From Gammaproteobacteria bacterium (GTDB lineage Bacteria; Pseudomonadota; Gammaproteobacteria; Chromatiales; Chromatiaceae), in the NCBI GenBank assembly GCA_020445405.1, contig JAGRGQ010000042.1, forward strand, positions 1 to 32,939: a stretch of 32,939 nucleotides of DNA. The letters run 5' to 3'. Made by a program: the position numbers and the translations under genes. Position 1 is the first letter of the stretch. Every line of letters starts with the position of its first letter. Positions 16,565 to 24,010 of this stretch are shown piece after piece. A model generated the notes under the pieces. It did no database searches. It saw only the letters and a program-made list of their open reading frames with translations, and was not told the DNA's origin.

Positions 16565-17353
16565 ATGACACGCAACAGACGCCTGATCTGGTTCATTCTG
16601 CCGCTGCTGCTTCAGCCAACAGCGTACGGCCGCTCCATCGAATTGCAGGCCGGCCCTCCGGAGAACAGCGCTGAAGTAAACTGGAGCTACCGGGGTGAAA
16701 GGGGACCCGACCACTGGAGCAGCCTGTCGCCGGCTTTTGCTTTATGCCGGGATGGCCGCTCCCAGTCCCCCATCGATCTGATTCCGCTGCGCGTCAGCAG
16801 GTTACCCCCCCTCAGTTTTCACTATCGCACCAATTCACTGACGATCCGGAACGACGGCCTTACCATCCGCGTGGAATACACGCCGGGGAGCTTTCTGAGG
16901 ATCGGAAGCAGCCGCTACCAGCTGAAAGAGCTGGCATTCCGTACGCCGAGCGAACACACGCTCGAGGGTCGGCACGCGGATATGGAGATTCAGCTGGTGC
17001 ACCTGGACAGCGCCGGCAACTATGCGATTCTGGCAATTCCGGTCACTGCGGGTGCCCGGCACAATGCCATGCTCGAGCGAATCTGGGAATATCTTCCGAC
17101 CAGCCGGGGGATAGGCCGCTTTTACCGCGAGGTTGGTGTGAATCCGATTTTTTTTCTTCCCACCGACCGCGGCTACTACCGTTATACCGGATCGCTGACC
17201 GATCCCCCCTGCAGCGAGAATGTCACCTGGTTCGTGATGCAGAAGCCGGTGGAACTCCCGAAACATCTGATCGACCGTCTGCGCCGGCTCATGGGAGAAA
17301 ACAGCCGTCCGGTGCAGGCCGTCAATGGACGCACAATCCTCACCAGTCGGTGA
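16565..17353 (+). CDS. Exported alpha-carbonic-anhydrase homologue lacking all three zinc ligands
   Basis: A 262-residue alpha-class carbonic anhydrase fold with a signal peptide (MTRNRRLIWFILPLLLQPTA then YG). Family landmarks include GRSQSPIDL, TPSEH, RYTGSLT, PPCSE and VTWFVM, and the disulfide pair C61/C216 is kept. The zinc site is lost: the usual QFHFH is ELAFR (A124, R126) and the usual ELHxVH is EIQLVH (Q143). The residue after Thr212 is Asp213 rather than Thr. CO2 hydration is therefore not expected; a binding or structural role in the periplasm is more likely. I chose ATG 16565 because GAGGGG lies 8 nt upstream and a signal peptide follows; the frame is open 39 codons further upstream. 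Confidence 0.88.
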   Translation: MTRNRRLIWFILPLLLQPTAYGRSIELQAGPPENSAEVNWSYRGERGPDHWSSLSPAFALCRDGRSQSPIDLIPLRVSRLPPLSFHYRTNSLTIRNDGLTIRVEYTPGSFLRIGSSRYQLKELAFRTPSEHTLEGRHADMEIQLVHLDSAGNYAILAIPVTAGARHNAMLERIWEYLPTSRGIGRFYREVGVNPIFFLPTDRGYYRYTGSLTDPPCSENVTWFVMQKPVELPKHLIDRLRRLMGENSRPVQAVNGRTILTSR

Positions 17354-17396
17354 AATCGATCGCATTAGACGCTGATCCGATTTTATTATTTTCCGC

Positions 17397-17424
17397 TTGT
17401 ATCCAGGCAGATCAACCCTACATT
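17397..17424 (+). promoter_or_regulatory. Possible sigma-70 promoter upstream of the EF-hand gene
   Basis: TTGTAT (17397-17402), a 16-nt spacer and TACATT (17419-17424) resemble -35 and -10 boxes and lie in the 246-nt gap between the carbonic-anhydrase-like gene and the EF-hand gene. The match is modest and was found by eye. Confidence 0.25.
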
Positions 17425-17599
17425 AAGCTGAGCGGGGATCGAACGGAAATGATACCCTTTGGAGAGTTGAGGGAGCTCGATTCCGTCCCGGTATGAAACC
17501 TTCTCTTTTCGTTTCTGGTGGATATACCGGCTTGCCGGGAGTACCGGATTCTGAAAAAGCCTGCTTTTCTGGTCGGACGCCGACCCAGGGGGTATCGCA

Positions 17600-18196
17600 A
17601 TGAAAACACTAATCGGACTATTCGCAGGCGTGCTGCTTTCGGGATCGGCGGCGACGGCCGTCGCGCAATCGCCTTCAATGGCGCTGCAGGGACCGGAGCC
17701 GTTTGCCGCGTTGGATTACAATCACGACGGGGTGATAAGTGAACAGGAGTTCAAACGGTTTCATGGCGAACGGATGAATACCCGGAGCGGCCAGGGCATG
17801 CCGATGAGCAACCGCCCCGATGCGCCTGCCTTCACTGATCTGGACCGCGATGGGAACGGCAGCCTGAGCGAGGACGAGTTGACTCACTATCAACAGATGA
17901 GGCAGCAGGGCCGGCGCATGATGGCTCCTGCACGGCCGGGACCGGGCGGCCGCAATATGCCGGGATTCGCCGAATTCGACCTGAACCGGGATGGTCTGCT
18001 GGAAAAAGAGGAGTTTATCGAGGCGCGCGGTCAGCGCGTGGCCAAACGGGCGGGCGAAGGGAGGATGATGCGCGGACTGGCCAACATGCCCGATTTCGAG
18101 ACAATCGACGGCAATGGCGATGGCCGGATATCGCCAGAGGAGTTTTACCGCCACCAGAGCGCTCATCGCATGGCGCGCCCGGCGAACAGACCCTAG
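17600..18196 (+). CDS. Exported four-EF-hand calcium-binding protein
   Basis: The 198-residue product has a signal peptide (residues 1 to about 22, ending TAVAQ). It carries four canonical 12-residue EF-hand loops at 39-50 (DYNHDGVISEQE), 82-93 (DRDGNGSLSEDE), 127-138 (DLNRDGLLEKEE) and 170-181 (DGNGDGRISPEE). All keep the calcium-coordinating positions 1, 3, 5 and 12. The linkers are rich in Met, Arg, Gly and Pro. A periplasmic calcium buffer or sensor is the likely role; the partner is unknown. AGGGGGT precedes ATG 17600. Its TAG stop overlaps the stop of acuI on the other strand. Confidence 0.88.
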   Translation: MKTLIGLFAGVLLSGSAATAVAQSPSMALQGPEPFAALDYNHDGVISEQEFKRFHGERMNTRSGQGMPMSNRPDAPAFTDLDRDGNGSLSEDELTHYQQMRQQGRRMMAPARPGPGGRNMPGFAEFDLNRDGLLEKEEFIEARGQRVAKRAGEGRMMRGLANMPDFETIDGNGDGRISPEEFYRHQSAHRMARPANRP

Positions 18197-19191
18197 CCTG
18201 CCATCTTCACCACATAGTGACCGTGCGCGTTACCCTGCAGCAGAGCGGCGAGCCGGTCCGCGACCTCTTCCAGCGTGATCTCGGTGGTCAGGTCCTCCAG
18301 GCAATCGGGCCTCCATTCGTCCGCCAGTTTGTTCCATACCGCGACGCGTCGCGCCATCGGGCACTCCGCTGAATCGATGCCGACCAGGGTTATGCCGCGC
18401 AGGATAAACGGAAACACACTGGTATGCAGTTCCGGTGAGCCCACCAGGCCCGCGCAGGTGGCGACACCGCCATAGCGCATCGCCTTGAGTGCGCTGGCCA
18501 GCATATCCCCGCCAACGACGTCCACCACGCCGGCCCATTGCTCTTTCAGCATCGGACGCTGCGTGTCGATCACACTCTCACGGCTGACCACCTGACTGGC
18601 TCCCAGCGAAACGAGAAAATCGGCCGCATCCGCCTTGCCGGTTACCGCGGCGACCTGATAGCCCGCTTTCGCCAGAATAGCGACCGCCAGACTGCCCACG
18701 CCGCCGGTGGCGCCCGTGACCAGCACCGGACCCTGCGCCGGCTCGAGGCCGTGTTTTACCAGCGCATCGATCATCAGACCGGCAGTAAGACCGGCGGTGC
18801 CGAACATCATCGCCCGTTTGAGCGTCATACCCGGCGGCAGCTTCACCACCCAGTCAACCGGAACCCGAATGTACTCACCCAGACCGCCGTCGGTATTCAT
18901 CCCCAGGTCGTAACTGGTAACCAGCACTTCGTCTCCGGCCGCGAACCGCGCATCGTCGCTTGCCGCAACGATACCGGATGCATCGACGCCGGGTGTATGC
19001 GGATAGTTGCGTGTCACCCCCCTGTTGCCGACGGAGGAAAGCGCGTCCTTGTAGTTCAGTGCCGAGTAGTGCACCCGCACCAGCACCCCGCCGGGCGGCA
19101 GTTCATCCAGAGAGCGGGTCTTGATGCTGCTGACGAACTTTTTGGGTTCTGCCTCTTCCACCACCAGTGCCCGGAATTGGGTTTCGCTCAT
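18193..19191 (-). CDS. acuI: Acrylyl-CoA reductase (NADPH), YhdH/AcuI family
   Basis: Medium-chain dehydrogenase/reductase without structural zinc, of the AcuI/YhdH subfamily that reduces acrylyl-CoA to propionyl-CoA. This detoxifies acrylate from DMSP or 3-hydroxypropionate metabolism. Landmarks are MSETQFRALVVEE, HYSALNYKDAL, HTPGVDASGIV and the nucleotide-binding TGATGGVGSLAVA. I chose the ATG at 19191 (332 residues) because GGAGG lies just upstream; the frame stays open 18 codons further. No other acu, dmd or prp gene is nearby, so the pathway context is missing. Confidence 0.88.
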   Translation of the reverse strand: MSETQFRALVVEEAEPKKFVSSIKTRSLDELPPGGVLVRVHYSALNYKDALSSVGNRGVTRNYPHTPGVDASGIVAASDDARFAAGDEVLVTSYDLGMNTDGGLGEYIRVPVDWVVKLPPGMTLKRAMMFGTAGLTAGLMIDALVKHGLEPAQGPVLVTGATGGVGSLAVAILAKAGYQVAAVTGKADAADFLVSLGASQVVSRESVIDTQRPMLKEQWAGVVDVVGGDMLASALKAMRYGGVATCAGLVGSPELHTSVFPFILRGITLVGIDSAECPMARRVAVWNKLADEWRPDCLEDLTTEITLEEVADRLAALLQGNAHGHYVVKMAG

Positions 19192-19276
19192 TGCGCCGCC
19201 TCCTGTCGATTGTGATTTGTCGGGTATAGGGAGTGTAGACCACACAGCCGTGCCCTGGATGCCACGATCATATGAA

Positions 19277-19328
19277 AACCTGTCATATCATCCCCGCGGC
19301 CGCGGATGCGGGGATGATAAGACAGGTT
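19277..19328. repeat. Large near-perfect inverted repeat (21-bp arms)
   Basis: Arms 19277-19297 and 19308-19328 are reverse complements with one mismatch. Left arm: AACCTGTCATATCATCCC followed by CGC. The 10-nt centre GGCCGCGGAT is itself GC-rich. There is no U tract on either side, so a simple terminator is unlikely. It lies 86 nt upstream of acuI and 230 nt upstream of the DUF4197 start, in a 366-nt spacer between the divergent genes (19192-19557). It could be a REP/MITE-like element, an RNA leader hairpin or a protein-binding site. Confidence 0.85.
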
Positions 19329-19503
19329 CCGTCAACCGGGAGGAGAAATCACAAGTCGCAGCCGATCTGTGCGTTATCCGTCTCCTGAGAGCGTGGTCCG
19401 GGTCGCCCCGGCGTGAACGAAAAGGTCCCGCAAATGGGAGTTCCGTTGTAAAAGCCGGTCAAATAACACGTTTGTTTACAACTGTTTTGTGGTTCCATTG
19501 CGC

Positions 19504-19509
19504 TATAAT
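19504..19509 (+). promoter_or_regulatory. Consensus -10 box (TATAAT) upstream of the DUF4197 gene
   Basis: A perfect TATAAT lies 48 nt before the ATG of the DUF4197 gene in a locally AT-rich stretch (about 19461-19535). No good -35 hexamer sits at 16-18 nt (ACTGTT or CTGTTT are the best available), so an activator or a weak -35 is implied. Confidence 0.5.
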
Positions 19510-19557
19510 TTTTCCAACGATCTTGAGTATTGATTGAATGCACAGAGGGAGACAGTA

Positions 19558-20325
19558 ATGCTGAGCCGGATTGGAATCGCTGCAACGGTGGTTGCCGGGT
19601 TTATTTTTTCATTCCAGGGAGTGCACGCCGGATGGCAGGATTACCTGAAGCCGATTGGCGATGCGCTCGACAAGGGTGCCGGCACCACGACCGGATCACC
19701 GGGCGCCTCGTTATCCCAGCAGGAGATGACGGGCGGTCTCAAGGAAGCGCTCAGCGTCGGCGTGGAACGCGCCATCAAACTGCTGGGAAAAGACGGCGGT
19801 TTTCTGAATGACAAGTCGGTGAAGATTCCACTCCCGGGCATGCTGCAGAAAGTGGAGAGCGGGTTGCGTGTCATGGGCCAGGGCGAGCTGGCGGATGAGT
19901 TCATCGCGACAATGAACCACGCGGCCGAGCGCGCGGTACCGGAAGCCGCATCGATTTTTGGCGACAGCATAAAGCAGATGAGTCTGCAGGATGCCAAGGG
20001 GATTCTCCAGGGACCGGACGACGCGGCCACGCAGTATTTCCGCAAAAACAGCGGCGAGAAACTGGCCCAGGCGATATCGCCCATCGTAAAGCAGGCGACC
20101 GAGAAAGCGGGTGTCACCTCCGCTTACAAGAACATGGTTGGGCAGGCGGGCATGCTCGGCGGTCTGGTAGGCGGCAGCAGTCTCGATCTGGATAAGTACG
20201 TCACGGATAAGACGCTCGACGGACTGTTCCTGAAACTGGCGGAGGAGGAGAAGCGGATCCGGGACAATCCGCTGGCGCGCAGCACAGATCTGCTGAAAAA
20301 GGTGTTTGGCGGATCCGGGAGTTGA
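19558..20325 (+). CDS. Exported DUF4197 family protein
   Basis: The 255-residue product has a signal peptide (MLSRIGIAATVVAGFIFSFQ, then GVHA). The mature domain matches DUF4197: GGLKEALSVGVERAIKLLGK, GGFLNDKSVKIPLPG, GELADEFIATMNHAAERAVP and DGLFLKLAEEEKRIRDNP. The domain is helical and probably periplasmic or outer-membrane associated; no function is established. I chose ATG 19558 because GAGGGAG is 6 nt upstream; an in-frame TTG at 19534 is unlikely. Confidence 0.88.
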   Translation: MLSRIGIAATVVAGFIFSFQGVHAGWQDYLKPIGDALDKGAGTTTGSPGASLSQQEMTGGLKEALSVGVERAIKLLGKDGGFLNDKSVKIPLPGMLQKVESGLRVMGQGELADEFIATMNHAAERAVPEAASIFGDSIKQMSLQDAKGILQGPDDAATQYFRKNSGEKLAQAISPIVKQATEKAGVTSAYKNMVGQAGMLGGLVGGSSLDLDKYVTDKTLDGLFLKLAEEEKRIRDNPLARSTDLLKKVFGGSGS

Positions 20326-20344
20326 ACCGGCGTGCCTGCCGGTT
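20325..20344 (+). terminator. Possible terminator hairpin after DUF4197
   Basis: AACCGGC, a 6-nt loop and GCCGGTT form a perfect 7-bp stem that starts in the stop codon. No U tract follows; instead GCGCCAGCGC and a run of ten A (20357-20366) come next. It may act as an mRNA-stabilising 3' end rather than a true intrinsic terminator. Confidence 0.3.
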
Positions 20345-20484
20345 GCGCCAGCGCGTAAAAAAAAAAGAGTGTTCTATCCCTACCCGGATGCTGCGAGTCT
20401 CCGGAAGGCAACCTTATTTCACTGCCAGGCGTAACCTTGGTCGATGCGGGCAGTACCGTTTCGAACGAGTGGTCGGGAGTCATC

Positions 20485-21306
20485 ATGCAAGCCGTCGAGT
20501 CACAGATGACGGGCTGGAGTATCGGTCCGGATGATCCTCCACCGGTGGAGGTATTCAATACCACCGGCAGGGCAAAAGTGATTTTTCTGTGCGATCACGG
20601 CAGCAACGCCATCCCGCGGGATCTCCACGGTCTCGGTCTGGAAGAGCACCTTCGACACCGGCATATCGCCTGGGACAGGGGCACGCTGCAAGTGGCGAGG
20701 TACCTGTCGGCCAGATTCGACGCACCCATGGTCAAGTGCGGCTATTCGCGGCTGGTAATCGATGCCAACCGGCGCCCAGATCATCCGCAATCCATCCCCA
20801 GAGTCAGCGACGGATTCGAGATCCCCGGCAATCAGGCGCTCACCGATGTCGAGATACGCTACCGGATCAATGCCATCTTCAAGCCATATCACCGTGCTGT
20901 CCACAAGCGTATCCGCCACCTGCGCGAGCGCGGTATGGTACCGGCGATTATCTCGATTCACAGCTTCACGCCTGCACTGAGTTGCAACCTGCCGCGACCG
21001 TGGCATATCGGGGTGCTCTGGAACCGCGACCCGCGCATCGCGGTTCCGCTGATCGACAGGCTGGAACGAATTCCAGGGGTATGCGTCGGTGATAACGAGC
21101 CCTATCACTACAGCAACCCGGAAGGGTATACGTTACCCCTGCATGCGGAGCGGCAGGGCTACCCGCATGTGCTGATCGAGCTGCGCAAGGATCTCATCAG
21201 GACCCGGGAGGAGGTGCACCACTGGGCGGATCTGCTGGCGCAAGCGCTTGCGGGGATTATCTCGAACCGCGGACTCTACCGGATAGAACACCACAAAAAT
21301 GAATAA
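20485..21306 (+). CDS. N-formylglutamate amidohydrolase-like protein
   Basis: The 273-residue product belongs to the N-formylglutamate amidohydrolase-like superfamily: CDHGSNAIP, HIAWDRGT, SIHSFTP, then NEPYHYSNPEGYTLPLHAER and LIELRKDLI. These His and Glu positions are consistent with a zinc-dependent hydrolase. There is no hut (histidine degradation) gene nearby, so the substrate is probably not formylglutamate from histidine. It overlaps the following YbdK-type ligase by 8 nt, suggesting a common pathway. I chose ATG 20485 because GGGAG lies 5 nt upstream; the frame is open to a TTG at 20437. Confidence 0.82.
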   Translation: MQAVESQMTGWSIGPDDPPPVEVFNTTGRAKVIFLCDHGSNAIPRDLHGLGLEEHLRHRHIAWDRGTLQVARYLSARFDAPMVKCGYSRLVIDANRRPDHPQSIPRVSDGFEIPGNQALTDVEIRYRINAIFKPYHRAVHKRIRHLRERGMVPAIISIHSFTPALSCNLPRPWHIGVLWNRDPRIAVPLIDRLERIPGVCVGDNEPYHYSNPEGYTLPLHAERQGYPHVLIELRKDLIRTREEVHHWADLLAQALAGIISNRGLYRIEHHKNE

Positions 21307-22432
21307 GGAACCCAGCTTTACCGTCGGCATTGAAGAGGAGTACCTGCTGGTCGACCGCGACAGCCGCAACCTGATCCAGGAGGTGCCTGAGAGCATGCTG
21401 CCCGACTGCGAACGTCTGCTGGAGGGGCAGGTCACCCCCGAATTTTTCCAGTCGCAGATAGAGGTCGGTACACGGGTTGCCGGATCCATCCGGGAAGCCA
21501 GGGCGGATCTCGCCCGGCTGCGCAAAATCGTCTCCGGTCAGGCGCAACGGCACGGCATGGCGCTGATAGCGGCCTCGACACATCCCTTTGCCGACTGGGA
21601 TTCACTGCGCCGGACCCGCAAGGACCGCTACAAGATACTGGAGCACGATCTGCAGGGCGTGGTGCGCCGCCTGATGATCAGCGGCATGCACGTGCACGTC
21701 GGGATCGATGATGAAGATCTGCGCATCGATCTGATGAACCAGGCGAATTATATACTGCCCCATCTGCTGGCCCTGAGCACCTCATCCCCATTCTGGCGGG
21801 GCGAAGACACCGGACTCAAATCTTACCGCATCGCGGTCTGGAACGAGATGCCGAGAACCGGGCTCACGGAACAGTTTGAAAGCTATGGGGAGTATATGCG
21901 TTACGTTGGCGTAATGATCAACGCCGGCCTGATCGAAGACAGTACCAAAATCTGGTGGGATATCAGACCAAGCCATCGTTTTCCCACGTTGGAGATGCGC
22001 ATCTCCGACCTCTGCACGAGACTGGACGACGCCGTCTGCATCGCCGCGATATATCTCTGCTGGCTGCGAATGCTCTATCGCATCAAGATCAGGAACCAGC
22101 GCTGGAGAACCTATTCGCGCTTCCTGATCGACGAAAACCGCTGGCTCGCACAGCGTTACGGCATCGACAAAGGCCTGGTGGATTTCGGCCGGGGATGCCT
22201 GGTTGCGTTTCCGGATCTGCTGGAGGAGATGTTTGAGCTGGTGGCGGAAGACGCCGAGTATTTCGACTGCGTCGACGAGCTGTATCATGCCCGCGAAATT
22301 CTGGCGCGCGGCACCAGCGCCCATTGGCAGGTTGCAACCTACCGCGCCGCCAAAGCCGCCGGCGCGAGCTCGGAGGAGGCGTTGAAAGAGGTGGTCGATA
22401 TGCTGATCAAAGAGACGCTTTATGGGCTTTGA
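21299..22432 (+). CDS. YbdK-type carboxylate-amine ligase (GCS2 family)
   Basis: ATP-dependent ligase of the glutamate-cysteine ligase type 2 family, full length at 377 residues. Landmarks are TVGIEEEYLLVD near the N-terminus (metal/ATP-binding Glu cluster), FFQSQIEVGT, MHVHVGI, RPSHRFPTLEMRISD and HWQVATYR near the C-terminus. Family members have weak gamma-glutamylcysteine activity in vitro and their true substrate is unclear. The start overlaps the stop of the amidohydrolase-like gene (ATGAATAA) and has no ribosome binding site of its own, so it depends on translational coupling. Confidence 0.87.
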   Translation: MNKEPSFTVGIEEEYLLVDRDSRNLIQEVPESMLPDCERLLEGQVTPEFFQSQIEVGTRVAGSIREARADLARLRKIVSGQAQRHGMALIAASTHPFADWDSLRRTRKDRYKILEHDLQGVVRRLMISGMHVHVGIDDEDLRIDLMNQANYILPHLLALSTSSPFWRGEDTGLKSYRIAVWNEMPRTGLTEQFESYGEYMRYVGVMINAGLIEDSTKIWWDIRPSHRFPTLEMRISDLCTRLDDAVCIAAIYLCWLRMLYRIKIRNQRWRTYSRFLIDENRWLAQRYGIDKGLVDFGRGCLVAFPDLLEEMFELVAEDAEYFDCVDELYHAREILARGTSAHWQVATYRAAKAAGASSEEALKEVVDMLIKETLYGL

Positions 22433-22529
22433 ACAGTTTGAACCGAGAGGGTGGGCGCTGACCCGCACCCCGGGGTCAGGGCAGAATGCGGATAGCGCGG
22501 CGCGCCGGTTCCGTCTGCGGCGGCGCCCA

Positions 22530-22547
22530 TCCCGGCAATCGCCGGGA
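22530..22547 (+). repeat. Inverted repeat in the YbdK-mobB spacer
   Basis: TCCCGGC, a 4-nt loop and GCCGGGA form a perfect 7-bp stem followed by AAAGCTTTG. Two further short inverted repeats follow in the same 215-nt spacer (22564-22578, GTGGC/GCCAC; 22592-22607, TCCGGTT/AACCGGA). The first may act as a weak terminator; the others have no assigned role. Confidence 0.35.
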
Positions 22548-22647
22548 AAAGCTTTGTAATGCAGTGGCCGTCAGCCACGCCCGGTTTATCTTCCGGTTCA
22601 AACCGGACTCCGGTGTGTCCGGATAATTCATTCGTCGGGAATCAGTT

Positions 22648-23220
22648 GTGGAAAGCGTGCAATCAACCCTGAAATCAATGGTCCCGGTTATCGGTTTCTG
22701 CGCCTGCAGTGGAACCGGAAAAACCACGCTGTTGGTAAAGCTGCTGCCGCTATTGAAGGCACAGGGTGTGCGGGTTGGGGTGATTAAGCATACCCATCAC
22801 CGGTTCGAGGTGGACCAGCCGGGAAAAGACAGCTATGAACTGCGCAAGGCCGGTGCTGCGGAGATGCTGGTCGCGTCGGGAAAACGATGGGCCCTGATGG
22901 TCGACACGGAGGACAACGGCGAGCCTGATCTGCAGCAGATGCTGAACAGAATGGATCAGTCGATACTCGATCTGGTCATCGTGGAGGGATTCAAGCACGA
23001 TGCTTTTCCCAAAATAGAACTGCACCGGCCGATACTGGGCAAACCGCTGCAGTTTCCCGAGGATCCAAATGTTATCGCTATCGCCAGCGATGACACCTCT
23101 GCCTATCGCACCGACCTGCCGCTGCTGGATATCAACGATCCGGAAGCGATGGCGGCGTTTATCGTGTCAACGCTGCTGCGGGGTGGCGCAGAGGGCGGAG
23201 GAACGGCAAAAAGCCGATAA
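22648..23220 (+). CDS. mobB: Molybdopterin-guanine dinucleotide biosynthesis adaptor MobB
   Basis: P-loop GTP-binding protein that helps MobA attach GMP to molybdopterin. The 190-residue product has GFCACSGTGKTT (residues 16-27), VIKHTHHRFEVDQPGKDS, AGAAEMLVAS and VIVEGFKH, all typical of MobB. I chose GTG 22648, which has GGGA 7 nt upstream; the ATG at 22678 lacks a ribosome binding site and would leave only four residues before the P-loop strand. mobA and moa/moe genes are not in the window, so it stands alone here. Confidence 0.88.
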   Translation: MESVQSTLKSMVPVIGFCACSGTGKTTLLVKLLPLLKAQGVRVGVIKHTHHRFEVDQPGKDSYELRKAGAAEMLVASGKRWALMVDTEDNGEPDLQQMLNRMDQSILDLVIVEGFKHDAFPKIELHRPILGKPLQFPEDPNVIAIASDDTSAYRTDLPLLDINDPEAMAAFIVSTLLRGGAEGGGTAKSR

Positions 23221-23256
23221 CCGCGGCCGTCCGCTCCACCCCCGGCCGGCAGGCAG

Positions 23257-23982
23257 TTAATCGGGCTTTGCAAACACAATCACCCGTTTCTGGGGAGAAA
23301 GGTTAATCTCGTCAATCACGGCGCCCTGCCGGGTGTTCAGCATCAGCCAGACCGCATCCGCGACATCCTGCGGCGTCAGATGTTGATCCGGCTCTCCGCC
23401 AGGACGAAAATCGAGATCCGCAAAGAACCCTGTCTCAACCATTCCCGGATTGACAATGCCGACGCGCACGCCGCTGGCGGCGCACTCTTCGCGCAACGAC
23501 TGGGCAAAACCGCGCAGTCCGAACTTGCTGGCGCAATAGACCGCCCCGTTGCGTCCACCCGCCAGCGCGGCCTCCGATCCGACGAAGAGAATGCTGCCTC
23601 TCCGCTGTGCCTTAAGGCCAGGCAGAAACGCCCGGGCGAGCAGTATCTGGCTGGTGAGATTGAGGTCGATCAGAGCGCGTATCTGCCGCTGCGAAAACTG
23701 CTCGACGGAACCGAATCTGCCGTAACCGGCTGCGCAGATGACGCCTGCGGGTGCCGGTATTCTTGCACGCAGCAGTTTCAGCTGCGCCGGCAGTTCATCC
23801 AGCAGCGAGAGATCGAGCGGCACCGGATCGAAACCGGGATGCGCGCTGAGCGCAGCGTCGAAGCGGCGCGCTATCCCCACCACTGCGCAGCCCTCCGCGA
23901 GCAGGCGTTCGCTGATGCAGCGTCCAATACCGCGGCTGGCGCCGGAGATCAGATAGGTTTTCTTCGATCGGTTTGCGTTCAT
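23257..23982 (-). CDS. Short-chain dehydrogenase/reductase
   Basis: Classical SDR of 241 residues with the cofactor motif SGASRGIG (13-20), CAAG at 83-86 in place of NNAG, and active-site S136, Y149 and K153 (YCASK). Arg17 followed by ARR near residue 38-40 suggests NADP preference. The substrate cannot be deduced. It is the last gene of a minus-strand set (VanZ-like, nucleosidase-like, SDR), 28 nt after the nucleosidase-like gene, and ends 36 nt from mobB, which converges on it. GGAG precedes the ATG. Confidence 0.87.
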   Translation of the reverse strand: MNANRSKKTYLISGASRGIGRCISERLLAEGCAVVGIARRFDAALSAHPGFDPVPLDLSLLDELPAQLKLLRARIPAPAGVICAAGYGRFGSVEQFSQRQIRALIDLNLTSQILLARAFLPGLKAQRRGSILFVGSEAALAGGRNGAVYCASKFGLRGFAQSLREECAASGVRVGIVNPGMVETGFFADLDFRPGGEPDQHLTPQDVADAVWLMLNTRQGAVIDEINLSPQKRVIVFAKPD

Positions 23983-24010
23983 GGCTGCTGCTCTCCGCGG
24001 ACAACGCCCT

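Noticed and set aside
19330-19475. Possible riboswitch (c-di-GMP-I type) upstream of the DUF4197 gene
   Set aside because: CCGGG/CCCGG and a GTCCCGCAAA segment gave a superficial resemblance, but the conserved core and tetraloop-receptor segments of the class are missing, and a TATAAT box lies downstream of it.
20357-20366. Run of ten A after DUF4197 as a programmed slippage site or terminator
   Set aside because: It lies in a non-coding spacer, so slippage has no coding effect. On the minus strand the T run comes before, not after, the hairpin, so it does not make a terminator.
22592-22607. TCCGGTTCAAACCGGA looks like a tRNA T-arm
   Set aside because: The TTCAAA loop is 6 nt rather than 7, and no acceptor, D or anticodon arm is found around it. 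It is a simple inverted repeat.
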